A stretch of 64,000 nt of DNA, taken from CALKXV01 sp965228905 (lineage in GTDB: Bacteria; Pseudomonadota; Alphaproteobacteria; Rhodobacterales; Rhodobacteraceae). The notes beneath the pieces are model-generated. The model was not told the DNA's origin and did not search any database. It was given only the letters and a program-made list of their open reading frames with translations. The number at the start of each line of letters is the position of its first letter. Position 1 is the stretch's first letter. The stretch spans positions 1,550,001 through 1,614,000 of the forward strand of contig CBDDII010000003.1 of NCBI GenBank assembly GCA_965228905.1. The letters are read 5' to 3'. Below, piece after piece: positions 35,018 to 44,403 of this stretch. The position numbers and the translations under genes are program-made.

Positions 35018-37380
35018 TGCCGACCCCAGACCAGCAACGGATCGAGACAGATCGCGCCCGCCCGCAACTGATGGAACTTTGGTGGGCGCTGCGGCCCTTG
35101 AAGTCGGTCGTCCGTTTCATGCAGACCGGTGCGCACCCCGACGACGAGATCTCGGGAATGCTGGCCGCATTGACGTTTCGTGACGGCATCAACATCAGTT
35201 ACGCCTGTTCGACGCGGGGCGAGGGCGGTCAGAACGACGTCGGCACCGAAGCGGGTGCAGAGATTGGTGCGCTGAGAACGCGCGAGATGGAGCGTGCCTG
35301 CGATATCCTTGGGATGCGGATGTACTGGCATTCGGAAACGCCGGAGGATCCCATAACGGATTTCGGGTTTTCCAAAAGCGGGGATGAGACACTGGCGCGT
35401 TGGGGCCATGCCCGAACTCTTCAGCGGTTTGTCGAAATCGTGCGAACCGAGAAGCCGGATGTGATCTGTCCGACCTTTCTGGATGTGCCCGGTCAACACG
35501 GACATCATCGCGCAATGACCCAGACCGCCCATGAGGTGATGACAGCGGCCGGAGACCCGGCCTATCCGTCAAACCTTCCGCCCTGGCAGGTGAAAAAGAT
35601 GTATCTGCCCGCGTGGTCCGGTGCTGGTCAGGCTTATGACGACGATCTGCCGCCACCGGATGCGACGATGGTGGTGGATGGATCGGGAAGCGATCCGGTC
35701 AGTGGCTGGACCTGGCACAGAATCGGCCAACAATCCCGCGCTTTTCACAGAACACAAGGCATGGGCCGCTGGACGGCCAAGGGCGAGACCCGCGACTGGC
35801 CGCTGCATCTGGCGGAAACCCATGTCGCGGGGCCGGACAATGCGGTGTCTTCAGGTTTGCCCCATGATGTTTCCGCTCTGGCCGATCTGCCGGGGGCTGC
35901 ACCGATCGCCGATGCGCTCAATCAGGCAGGCGCGGCGATTGACGAAACGCTCGAGGCATTCCCCGATTATGGGCGCGTCGCGTCATCTGCGGTCCGCGCA
36001 GTGGAGGCCGTACGGGCTGCTCTTAGGGATTGCCCGGAGGAGTTGCGCCACGACATCCTGCATCGTCTGGAGGCAAAGGAGGCGCAACTGACGCGCGTCA
36101 TCTACCTGTCTTTGGGCGTCGAAGTACGCTGTCGGACGACGGAAACTTTCCTGGTCCCCGGCCAGTCGAGCGACCTGACGCTGGAGGTTGACGCAGGAAG
36201 CGCCAAAGCGCTCGATGTTGGTTTCGATCTGCCAGAAGGTTGGACGATAGAGGGCGACACGCTGCGTATCGGTGAAAATGCAGACCTTTCGGCACCATAC
36301 CGCGATTTCTACGACCCGGCGCAAGCGGATCTGCCAGCCTGTGTGGTTAACTTCACGCATGAGGGCGAGCAATTGAACCTGCGCGTGCCGTTGGAAACGA
36401 CGCCGGTTGTCTTGCCGGGGCTTACGGCGCGCGTTTCGCCCGAGGCGGTGCTGGTCAATCTTTCCGGTCGGGATCGCATCGTGAAAGCTCGGGTGCTGGA
36501 TGTGCATCCCGAAGGAAGCGCGGTCACGCTGGCCGCACCTGACGGTTGGAGCGTGGGTGCGAACGGCAGTGCTTTTGATCTTGAACTGCCCCAAGCGGTT
36601 GCACCGGGCCGATACGACATCCCGGTCCGTATTGATGGCGAAACCGCCATGACAGTCCGCAGGATCAGCCACGAACACATCGCCCCGACCGCCATGACCC
36701 GGCCTGCCTTAATGCGGGTGCTGGCGCTTGAGGCCAAGGTGCCTGACGTCCGCGTCGGCTATGTGGGGGCGGGCAATGACCGGGTTGGCCATTGGCTGCG
36801 CGCGCTTGGTGCCGATGTGACCGACCTGACGGATGCCGATCTTGCCAGCGACGAAGCGCTGGCGGCTTGCGATACGGTGGTGATCGGGATTTTCGCCATG
36901 CGTTTCCGCCCCGGTCTGACCGAGGCGATGCCGCGTCTTCACCGCTGGACCGAGGCGGGCGGAACGCTTGTCACGCTTTACCACCGCCCCTGGGACAATT
37001 GGGATCCCGACACGATACCGCCCCGTCGTTTGGAAATCGGCCAGCCCTCGCTCAGATGGCGGGTGACGGATGAAAAGGCCGAGGTGCGTCACCTTGCGGA
37101 TCACGAGATCCTGTCTTCACCAAACAGGATCACGCAGGCAGATTGGGACGGCTGGGTGAAAGAGCGCGGGCTCTACTTCGCCAAAAGCTGGGACGCGGCC
37201 TATACGCCCCTGGTCGAGATGGCCGATCCTGGGGAAGAACCGCACCAGGGCATCCTTCTGGTCGCCGACGTGGGTCAGGGGCGGCATGTTCATACCTCGC
37301 TGATCCTGCATCACCAGATGGAGAACCTTGTGCCGGGGGCGTTCCGCCTGATGGCTAATCTTCTTGCCAAACGGGAATGA
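35017..37380 (+). CDS. PIG-L/LmbE family deacetylase with long C-terminal extension
   Basis: This 787-residue protein starts by TGATG overlap with the ROK gene. N-terminal PIG-L domain (about residues 30-270): the zinc and catalytic motif AHPDDEISGML and the later GQHGHHRAMTQTAHEV with metal His. Such enzymes remove acetyl groups from N-acetylglucosaminyl compounds. The middle (about 330-560) looks like beta-sandwich domains. The end (about 570-787; VGYVGAGNDRVGHWLRALGADV, TLVTLYHRP) resembles a class I amidotransferase-like/ThuA-type fold. I see no signal peptide, so it is probably cytoplasmic. Deacetylation of an imported N-acyl amino-sugar compound fits the cluster. Confidence 0.82.
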   Translation: MPTPDQQRIETDRARPQLMELWWALRPLKSVVRFMQTGAHPDDEISGMLAALTFRDGINISYACSTRGEGGQNDVGTEAGAEIGALRTREMERACDILGMRMYWHSETPEDPITDFGFSKSGDETLARWGHARTLQRFVEIVRTEKPDVICPTFLDVPGQHGHHRAMTQTAHEVMTAAGDPAYPSNLPPWQVKKMYLPAWSGAGQAYDDDLPPPDATMVVDGSGSDPVSGWTWHRIGQQSRAFHRTQGMGRWTAKGETRDWPLHLAETHVAGPDNAVSSGLPHDVSALADLPGAAPIADALNQAGAAIDETLEAFPDYGRVASSAVRAVEAVRAALRDCPEELRHDILHRLEAKEAQLTRVIYLSLGVEVRCRTTETFLVPGQSSDLTLEVDAGSAKALDVGFDLPEGWTIEGDTLRIGENADLSAPYRDFYDPAQADLPACVVNFTHEGEQLNLRVPLETTPVVLPGLTARVSPEAVLVNLSGRDRIVKARVLDVHPEGSAVTLAAPDGWSVGANGSAFDLELPQAVAPGRYDIPVRIDGETAMTVRRISHEHIAPTAMTRPALMRVLALEAKVPDVRVGYVGAGNDRVGHWLRALGADVTDLTDADLASDEALAACDTVVIGIFAMRFRPGLTEAMPRLHRWTEAGGTLVTLYHRPWDNWDPDTIPPRRLEIGQPSLRWRVTDEKAEVRHLADHEILSSPNRITQADWDGWVKERGLYFAKSWDAAYTPLVEMADPGEEPHQGILLVADVGQGRHVHTSLILHHQMENLVPGAFRLMANLLAKRE

Positions 37381-38246
37381 GTGACGCGCCAAGGGACAAC
37401 CTGAAAGGCGGGGCCTGGCTGATGGCCGACCTGTCGCTGAACATCTGGTCCTTGTCACTGGTCAAGTGGCTGGGGGCGGACTATCCGTCTTCGCAGGTGG
37501 TCTTTTTCCGGGCTTTCGTCGGGCTACTGGTGATTTCGCCCCTGATCTGGATGCGCAGACAGGAGTTCAGATCACTACCGCGCATCGGGCTACACCTTTT
37601 GCGCGTAGTGCTGTCTGCTGTGACCCTGATCGCCAGTTTCTTTGCCATCGCGCGCCTGCCGCTTGCCGTCTTTACCGCGATCAGCTTCACGCGCCCGATC
37701 ATTACCATGCTGATGGCTGCCCTGATCCTGCGCGAGGTGATCGGGGCGCGCGGTTGGAGTGCTGCCGCACTGGCCTTGATCGGCGTGTTGATCGCGGTAA
37801 ATCCCGGCAGCGTGCCCTTCAGCCTCGGGCTGGCCGCGATGGCGTTGGTCGTGGTGTCGGCCTCGGCTGTGGTCATTGCCACCCGCGCTTTGAGAAACGC
37901 ACCGCCGATCGTGATGATGGCATTCTACACGATCGGGTTGTCGCTTTGCAGCGCACCGCTCGCCTTTCTTTCCTGGCAGCCAATGCCGCCACACCACCTT
38001 GGGGCGATGGTGCTGATCGGATGCTTTGCCCAGGCCGCTCAATTTTGCTTCCTGCGCGCCCATTTTCACGGCACGGCGGGGTATCTCTCTGTTTTGAGTT
38101 ACATGAGCCTCGTTCTGTCGGTCGGGGTCGGCTATTTTGTCTTCGACGAAACGCCGGGGACCAGCTTTGCGCCGGGTGCAGCCCTGGTCGTCGTGGCGTC
38201 GCTTTGGGTGACACTGAGGCCGGGGCTTGGTGCACCTGGCAGATAA
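37377..38246 (+). CDS. EamA/DMT-family transporter
   Basis: This 289-residue protein has ten predicted helices in two EamA repeats. The N-terminal segment MADLSLNIWSLSLVKWLGADYPSSQVVFFRA leads into FFAIARLPLAVFTAISFTRPIITMLMA, typical of drug/metabolite transporters. It overlaps the PIG-L gene by ATGA, so it is the last gene of the ROK-led operon. It may export a by-product such as an acyl or amino compound; the substrate is unknown. Confidence 0.85.
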   Translation: MSDAPRDNLKGGAWLMADLSLNIWSLSLVKWLGADYPSSQVVFFRAFVGLLVISPLIWMRRQEFRSLPRIGLHLLRVVLSAVTLIASFFAIARLPLAVFTAISFTRPIITMLMAALILREVIGARGWSAAALALIGVLIAVNPGSVPFSLGLAAMALVVVSASAVVIATRALRNAPPIVMMAFYTIGLSLCSAPLAFLSWQPMPPHHLGAMVLIGCFAQAAQFCFLRAHFHGTAGYLSVLSYMSLVLSVGVGYFVFDETPGTSFAPGAALVVVASLWVTLRPGLGAPGR

Positions 38247-38297
38247 GAGCTTGGACTATCGTGCCGCGATCATTTTGCTTGCGCTGGAGATCTGTTC

Positions 38298-38315
38298 TGT
38301 ATACATCGGCATACA
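38298..38315. promoter_or_regulatory. Imperfect palindrome upstream of acnB
   Basis: TGTATAC (38298-38304) and GCATACA (38309-38315) form an inverted repeat with one mismatch, about 85 bases before the acnB start. It sits where a regulator or promoter would be expected. I cannot assign a regulator and the match is modest. Confidence 0.3.
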
Positions 38316-38397
38316 ATCGAATGCGCCACGATGTCTCGACTTCTCGCCAAGTTCGACGTCGGCACTTTTTTAAGAGTTTCCGCCTAGGAGAACCGAC

Positions 38398-41187
38398 ATG
38401 GGACTTTACACAGAATATCGCGAAGAAATCGAAGACCGTAAGCAGCAGGGCCTGAACCCGAAGCCTATTGATGACGGCGCGCTGACCGCCGAAATCATTA
38501 CGATTGTTCAGGATGCCGCGCACCCACACCGGGACGAGGCGCTGAACTTCTTCATCTACAACACGCTTCCCGGCACGACCGGCGCGGCAGGCGTGAAGGC
38601 CGAATTCCTGAAGGACATCGCCGTTGGCAAGGTCACCGTGCCGGAAATCAGCGTCGATTTCGCGTTCGAGCTTCTTTCGCACATGAAAGGCGGGCCTTCG
38701 GTTCGTGTTCTTCTTGATCTTGCACTTGGCGAAGATGCGAAGATCGCCGAACAGGCGGCCGAGGTTCTGAAGACCCAGGTCTTCCTTTACGAGGCGGACA
38801 CCGACCGTTTGCAAAAGGCATATCAGGACGGCAACGCCGTCGCGGCGGACATCCTGCAAAGCTATGCCAAGGCCGAATTTTTCACCGAACTGCCCGACGT
38901 GGACGAAGAAATCGAAGTCGTCACTTTCATCGCGGCCGAAGGTGATATTTCGACCGACCTTCTGTCACCTGGCAACCAGGCACACTCCCGCGCTGACCGC
39001 GAGTTGCACGGCAAATGCATGATCGACGAGGCGGCGCAGAAACACATCGAGGAACTGAAGCTTCAGCACCCCGGCAAGCGCGTCATGCTGATCGCCGAAA
39101 AGGGTACGATGGGCGTCGGGTCGTCGCGGATGTCGGGCGTGAACAACGTCGCACTCTGGACCGGCAAGCAGGCGAGCCCCTACGTGCCCTTCGTCAACTA
39201 CGCGCCTGTGGTGGCCGGGACCAACGGCATCTCGCCGATTTTCCTGACCACCGTCGGCGTCACCGGCGGTATCGGTGTCGATCTGAAGAACTGGGTCAAG
39301 AAGATGGGCGACGACGGTAAGCCGATCCTCGGCAACGACGGCAACCCGATCCTTGAGCAAAGATATTCGGTCGAGACCGGCAAGGTGTTGAAGATCAACA
39401 CCAAGAAAAAGAAACTCTATGACGAGGATGGCGAGGAACTGGTCGACATGTCGTCTTCCTTCACGCCGCAGAAGCTGGAGTTCATGAAGGCGGGAAGCTC
39501 TTACGCCATCGTCTTCGGCAAGAAACTTCAGACCACGGCGGCCGAAATACTTGGCGTGGAGCCGACCCCGGTCTTTGCACCCTCGAAAGAGGTCAGCCAC
39601 GAAGGCCAGGGCCTGACTGCTGTCGAGAAGATCTTCAACGCCAACTCGCTTGGCGCAACGCCGGGCAAGACTCTCCATGCCGGCTCGGACGTGCGCGTCA
39701 AGGTGAACATCGTCGGCAGCCAGGACACCACCGGTCCGATGACCGCGCAGGAGTTGGAAGCCATGGCGGCCACCATCCTGTCACCTGCGGTGGACGGAGC
39801 CTATCAGTCGGGCTGCCACACCGCGTCAGTCTGGGATGCCAAGGCGCAGGCCAACACACCCAAGCTCATGGCCTTTATGAACAACTTTGGTCTTGTCACC
39901 GGGCGCGACCCGAAAGGCCAGTACCATGCCATGACCGATGTGATCCACAAGGTGCTGAACGACATCACCGTGGACGACTGGGCGATCATCATCGGCGGCG
40001 ACAGTCACACGCGGATGTCCAAGGGCGTGGCCTTTGGCGCGGATTCAGGCACCGTGGCACTGGCGCTTGCCACCGGTGAAGCCTCGATGCCCATTCCCGA
40101 AAGCGTGAAGGTCACGTTCAAGGGCGAAATGGCCGATCATATGGATTTCCGCGACGTGGTTCATGCGACGCAGGCGCAGATGCTGAAACAGCACGGCGAC
40201 AACGTCTTTCAGGGCCGCATCATCGAGGTGCATATAGGCACGCTTCTGGCCGACCAGGCCTTCACCTTCACCGACTGGACGGCCGAGATGAAGGCCAAGG
40301 CCTCGATCTGCATCTCGAACGACGAAACGCTGATCAAGTCGCTGGAACTGGCCAAGCACCGTATCCAGATCATGATCGACAAGGGGATGGAGCATGAAAA
40401 CGGTATGCTCGCCAAGCTGATCGGTATCGCCGAAGCGCGCATCGAGCAGATCCGCTCGGGCGAGAAACCGGCGCTGGCTCCGGATGCGAATGCGGAGTAT
40501 TTTGCCGAAGTCGTCGTCGACCTTGACGCGATCGACGAACCGATGATCGCCGACCCGGACGTGAACAACGCCGACATCTCCAAGCGCTACACCCACGACA
40601 CGATCCGCCCGATTTCCTATTACATGGCAGAGAAAAAGGTCGACCTTGGCTTCGTCGGGTCCTGCATGGTCCACAAGGGCGACATCAAGATCGTCGCCCA
40701 GATGCTGCGCAATCTCGAAGAGACGACCGGCCATGTCGAATTCAAGGCCCCGCTTGTCGTCGCCGCGCCGACTTACAACATCGTGGACGAGTTGAAGGAA
40801 GAGGGCGACTGGGAGATTCTGCAGAAGTACTCCGGGTTCGAGTTTGACGACATGAACCTCAAGACCAAGGCCCGGACCGAGTATGAGAACATCCTCTACC
40901 TCGAACGCCCAGGCTGTAACCTTTGCATGGGCAACCAGGAGAAGGCTGCAAAAGGCGACACTGTGCTGGCCACCTCGACCCGCCTGTTCCAGGGCCGTGT
41001 CGTGGCCGACAGTGAAACCAAGAAAGGTGAATCGCTTCTGGCCTCGACCCCGGTCGTCGTGCTTTCGGCCATTCTTGGACGCACGCCAACGCTGACAGAA
41101 TACAAGGCGGCGGTCAAAGGCATCAACCTGACCAAATTCGCGCCACCGAAGCAGACACCGATCGACACTTTGTCGGTGCATTTCTGA
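38398..41187 (+). CDS. acnB: Aconitate hydratase B (aconitase/2-methylisocitrate dehydratase)
   Basis: This 929-residue TCA-cycle enzyme interconverts citrate and isocitrate in the cytosol. The N-terminal HEAT-like and swivelling domains precede the catalytic core. The [4Fe-4S] ligands are the Cys in VGSCMVHKG and the pair in ERPGCNLCMGNQ. Other marks are KGTMGVGSSRMSGVNN and GGDSHTRMSKGVAFGADSG. Length and domain order match AcnB, not AcnA. A strong terminator follows. It is a single gene, likely highly expressed. Confidence 0.97.
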   Translation: MGLYTEYREEIEDRKQQGLNPKPIDDGALTAEIITIVQDAAHPHRDEALNFFIYNTLPGTTGAAGVKAEFLKDIAVGKVTVPEISVDFAFELLSHMKGGPSVRVLLDLALGEDAKIAEQAAEVLKTQVFLYEADTDRLQKAYQDGNAVAADILQSYAKAEFFTELPDVDEEIEVVTFIAAEGDISTDLLSPGNQAHSRADRELHGKCMIDEAAQKHIEELKLQHPGKRVMLIAEKGTMGVGSSRMSGVNNVALWTGKQASPYVPFVNYAPVVAGTNGISPIFLTTVGVTGGIGVDLKNWVKKMGDDGKPILGNDGNPILEQRYSVETGKVLKINTKKKKLYDEDGEELVDMSSSFTPQKLEFMKAGSSYAIVFGKKLQTTAAEILGVEPTPVFAPSKEVSHEGQGLTAVEKIFNANSLGATPGKTLHAGSDVRVKVNIVGSQDTTGPMTAQELEAMAATILSPAVDGAYQSGCHTASVWDAKAQANTPKLMAFMNNFGLVTGRDPKGQYHAMTDVIHKVLNDITVDDWAIIIGGDSHTRMSKGVAFGADSGTVALALATGEASMPIPESVKVTFKGEMADHMDFRDVVHATQAQMLKQHGDNVFQGRIIEVHIGTLLADQAFTFTDWTAEMKAKASICISNDETLIKSLELAKHRIQIMIDKGMEHENGMLAKLIGIAEARIEQIRSGEKPALAPDANAEYFAEVVVDLDAIDEPMIADPDVNNADISKRYTHDTIRPISYYMAEKKVDLGFVGSCMVHKGDIKIVAQMLRNLEETTGHVEFKAPLVVAAPTYNIVDELKEEGDWEILQKYSGFEFDDMNLKTKARTEYENILYLERPGCNLCMGNQEKAAKGDTVLATSTRLFQGRVVADSETKKGESLLASTPVVVLSAILGRTPTLTEYKAAVKGINLTKFAPPKQTPIDTLSVHF

Positions 41188-41198
41188 TACCGACTGTC

Positions 41199-41227
41199 AA
41201 AGGCTCCGGACACCCTCCGGGGCCTTT
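41199..41227 (+). terminator. Rho-independent-type terminator after acnB
   Basis: AAAGGCTCCGGA (41199-41210) pairs with TCCGGGGCCTTT (41216-41227): a 12-bp stem with one G-U pair and a 5-base loop, 11 bases after the acnB stop, followed by AGATTT. The T-run is short, but stem strength and position are convincing. Confidence 0.8.
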
Positions 41228-41455
41228 AGATTTCCACAGGGGCCAAACGTCGAAGCCGACAGCTTTCCGACCGGTCAAATGTTGCGCTGAAGGATTTGGC
41301 AGGCACGCAAATAGTTTGAAGCTTCACCTCTTGGAAGCGCCGCCAAAGGTCTTTGATACATTGACAATCTCACACCGTACCGCCCATCTTTCGCGGTAGT
41401 GAAGAAAATTGATTTGTGTCCTGGGCGCGTGGCCTGAAGGACCGAGAGGGGTGGG

Positions 41456-42448
41456 ATGTTCAGCAAGAAAAATTCGGGCCTGCGCTTTGCAGGTCTCGTG
41501 GCCTTTGTCGTGGCAATGTGCGGTGCGGCGTCGGCGGAAACTATAACTCTGAAGGTAGGGTATTCGGCTGGCGGCGGCTATGACGCGGCAGGCCGGTTGT
41601 TCGCACGACACTTTGGAAAGTTCCTGCCCGGCGAACCGGATATCGTGGTCGAGAACCTTCCCGGCGGCGGTTCCCTGAAGCTGGCCAAGCTCATGGTTTC
41701 GGCCGAACCCGGAGACGGGTCGGTCATGGCCATCGTCAACCCGTCGCTGGCAATCGGAACCGTCCTTGATCCCGAACGCGCCGGATTCTCCGCAGACCAG
41801 ATGAAGTGGGTCGGCGCAATGTCGAACCAGTCATCCTTTTGTTACGTGGGCGCGGAATCGGGGCTCGAGTCGACCGAGCAATTCCTGACCGAACCCGTGC
41901 GCGTCGGAGCCACCGGGAAATCAAGCGCAACCTACGTCATGGCGGCGCTGGCAAAAAACCTCTTCAACCCCGAGATGGAAGTCATCGTCGGTTTTGCGGG
42001 CGGCGCCGAAATCGACCTGGCGGTTGACCGGGGCGAGTTGCATGGGCGGTGCGGGAATTCCTATTCCTCGCTGAAGGGCAGCGGTCGCTGGGATACCGTC
42101 CACAAGATGGGGCAATGGGCCTTGGAGGTTCCCGAGGATGCCGGAGAGGTTCCCGACTTCCTGAAAGCGATCGACAACGAAACCGATCTGAAGGCCGCGC
42201 GACTGGTCGTCGGCTCGCTGCGCATCTCGCACCCGATCTTCATGCCGCCGGATGTTTCCGAGGAAACGCTTTCCAACTACCGCGCAGCCTTCGAGGCGAT
42301 GGTCGAGGACGAGGCCTTCAAACAGGACGCCGAAGCCATGGGATACCTTCTGGACCCGACAGGCGGTGCCGACGTGGCAGCGATCGTTTCAGAACTGATT
42401 GACGTTTCGCCAGAAGTGATCGCCCGGGCGCAGGAATTGGTGCGTTAA
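41456..42448 (+). CDS. TctC/Bug-like tripartite transporter substrate-binding protein
   Basis: This 330-residue protein has a signal peptide (MFSKKNSGLRFAGLVAFVVA, cleavage near ASA-ETITL) and a strong GAGAGGGG ribosome site. The mature part starts TLKVGYSAGGGYDAAGRLFARHF, then has VVENLPGGGSLKLA, matching the Bug/TctC family in which these loops bind the carboxylate ligand. It would deliver an organic acid to the permease encoded 29 bases downstream. The ligand is not predictable. Confidence 0.85.
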   Translation: MFSKKNSGLRFAGLVAFVVAMCGAASAETITLKVGYSAGGGYDAAGRLFARHFGKFLPGEPDIVVENLPGGGSLKLAKLMVSAEPGDGSVMAIVNPSLAIGTVLDPERAGFSADQMKWVGAMSNQSSFCYVGAESGLESTEQFLTEPVRVGATGKSSATYVMAALAKNLFNPEMEVIVGFAGGAEIDLAVDRGELHGRCGNSYSSLKGSGRWDTVHKMGQWALEVPEDAGEVPDFLKAIDNETDLKAARLVVGSLRISHPIFMPPDVSEETLSNYRAAFEAMVEDEAFKQDAEAMGYLLDPTGGADVAAIVSELIDVSPEVIARAQELVR

Positions 42449-42477
42449 GGATGTACCGATAAGACGGGGGCCGTGGG

Positions 42478-44403
42478 GTGGAGGCCTTTCTCATTGCCAT
42501 TGACGCGGTCTTTGAACCGGCGCGACTGCTGGCCCTTTTCGGCGGCGTGCTTGCCGGACTGATCATCGGTGTCATCCCCGGTCTCAGCGGGATTTTCGGG
42601 CTGGCCCTTCTGGTTCCGCTGACTTATTCGCTTGATCCCTTTGCGGCCATCGCGCTCCTTTTGGGGTTGGGCTCGGTGACGACGACGTCGGATACAATCC
42701 CGGCCGTCCTGATCGGCGTCCCCGGCACTGCGGGCGCGATGGCAACCGTCGAAGACGGGTTTCCACTGGCCAAAAACGGCGAGGCGCGACGCGCCTTTGG
42801 CGCGGCCTATTCTGCATCTCTGATCGGCGGGCTTTTCGGTGCGGTCGTTCTTCTGGTGTCGATCCCGGTGATCCGCCCTCTCATCCTGACAATGCGCACG
42901 CCCGATTTTCTGGCGATTTCCGTGCTTGGTCTTTTGTTCGTGTCGATGTTGGCCGGTTCGCGGCCCATTGCCGGGCTCATGGCCGCAGGGCTTGGGTTGC
43001 TTTTCGCGCAGATCGGGATTGACGGGCAGACCGCCGAGGAAAGATTCACCTTCGGCCAGATTTACCTTTGGGATGGTATCCCCCTGACCGTGGTTTTCCT
43101 GGGCCTTTTTGCCCTGCCGGAACTGGCCGGGTTGCTCGGGCGCAACGCAATTTCCGAAGTTGGCGCCCGAAAAGCGAAGGCGACGCTCGCCGATGGTATG
43201 CGGGATTCGATCAGGGAATGGCGGCTGGTTCTGCAAGGCAGCACTGTCGGGGCGTTGATGGGTGCGGTCCCGGGCGTCGGGGTCGTGGTCATCGAATGGA
43301 TTGCCTATGGGCTGGCCCGGCGTGATCGTCGGGGCGGTCCGGTGTTCGGCACCGGCAACATCCGTGGTGTCATCGGACCCGAGGCTGCGAACAACGCGAA
43401 AGAAGGCGGCGCGCTGATACCAACCATCGCCTTCGGGCTGCCGGGGTCGGCCTCGATGAGCATTCTTTTGGGGGCCTTCGTCATCCATGGCCTGGTGCCG
43501 GGGCCGGACATGCTGGACCGGCACTTGCCGGTCACCTATGCGATGGTCCTGACGGTGGCGCTTGCCAATGTGCTGGGTGCGCTCATCTGCCTATGGCTGA
43601 CCTGCTGCCTCGCCCGCATTGCAACGATATCGACGCGCGTGGTCGTGCCGGTGGCCCTGGTCTTCGTGGTGCTCGGCGCTTTCCAGGCCAGTCGCTCGGT
43701 CGAAGACATCTGGGCGCTGTGTTTCTTCGGCGCGCTTGGCATGGGGATGAAGTCGCTGAACTGGCCGCGTGCACCCTTTGCTTTGGGATTTGTCCTTGGC
43801 CCGATGATCGAGCGCTATTATTTCCTGTCGCGCCAGCTAACAGGTTGGGAATGGTTGATGCGACCGTCTGTATTGATCGTCCTCGCGGTGTTCGCCTTCA
43901 TACTATTTCGCCATTATCGAAAAATACGCGCCACCAAAGCAGCCAGCGAAGCACGGAAGGGCAGCGGTTGTGCCTACGAGGCCGGGGCCTCCGTCGTGAT
44001 GATCCTGATGGCGGTCTCGGTCTTGGCTATGTGCCGATCACTGCCCGAAGGCGCGGCCCTATTCCCCGGTATTGTCTCTTCGGGGCTGTTGATCCTTGCC
44101 GTGATGTCTCTGGCCAGCATCTGGGTTCAGGGCGTGGGGCGCTCACCGGCACGGCCAAGGGTTCCCCTTGCCGAGGCAGCGGTCTTCGGATTGATCCTTG
44201 CCTTTACGTTTCTGTTGCATGGATTCGGCGTGCTTGTTGCCTGCGCCGCCATTCCTGCGGTCGTCATTCTGAGTGAGCGTCCTCGACGATGGCTAAGGGC
44301 GGCGATTTCCGCGGCAGGAGTGGCCGTGGTTGTTCATGTGTTATTCAATGAAATCATGTCGATACCTTGGCCGCGACCATGGCTCGAAGCCGTATTTCTC
44401 TAA
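42478..44403 (+). CDS. TTT-family permease, TctA with C-terminal TctB-like part
   Basis: This 641-residue protein starts with GTG. TctA part (about residues 1-490): LAGLIIGVIPGLSGIFG, the conserved GVPGTAGAMATVEDGFP, and the second-half GLPGSASMSILLGAF. The remaining ~140 residues (EAGASVVMILMAVSVLAM to the end) contain four further helices in the pattern of the small TctB subunit. Separate TctB genes are usual, and none is nearby, so this is probably a natural A-B fusion. Its end overlaps the end of the opposing adenylation gene by 4 bases. Confidence 0.82.
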   Translation: MEAFLIAIDAVFEPARLLALFGGVLAGLIIGVIPGLSGIFGLALLVPLTYSLDPFAAIALLLGLGSVTTTSDTIPAVLIGVPGTAGAMATVEDGFPLAKNGEARRAFGAAYSASLIGGLFGAVVLLVSIPVIRPLILTMRTPDFLAISVLGLLFVSMLAGSRPIAGLMAAGLGLLFAQIGIDGQTAEERFTFGQIYLWDGIPLTVVFLGLFALPELAGLLGRNAISEVGARKAKATLADGMRDSIREWRLVLQGSTVGALMGAVPGVGVVVIEWIAYGLARRDRRGGPVFGTGNIRGVIGPEAANNAKEGGALIPTIAFGLPGSASMSILLGAFVIHGLVPGPDMLDRHLPVTYAMVLTVALANVLGALICLWLTCCLARIATISTRVVVPVALVFVVLGAFQASRSVEDIWALCFFGALGMGMKSLNWPRAPFALGFVLGPMIERYYFLSRQLTGWEWLMRPSVLIVLAVFAFILFRHYRKIRATKAASEARKGSGCAYEAGASVVMILMAVSVLAMCRSLPEGAALFPGIVSSGLLILAVMSLASIWVQGVGRSPARPRVPLAEAAVFGLILAFTFLLHGFGVLVACAAIPAVVILSERPRRWLRAAISAAGVAVVVHVLFNEIMSIPWPRPWLEAVFL

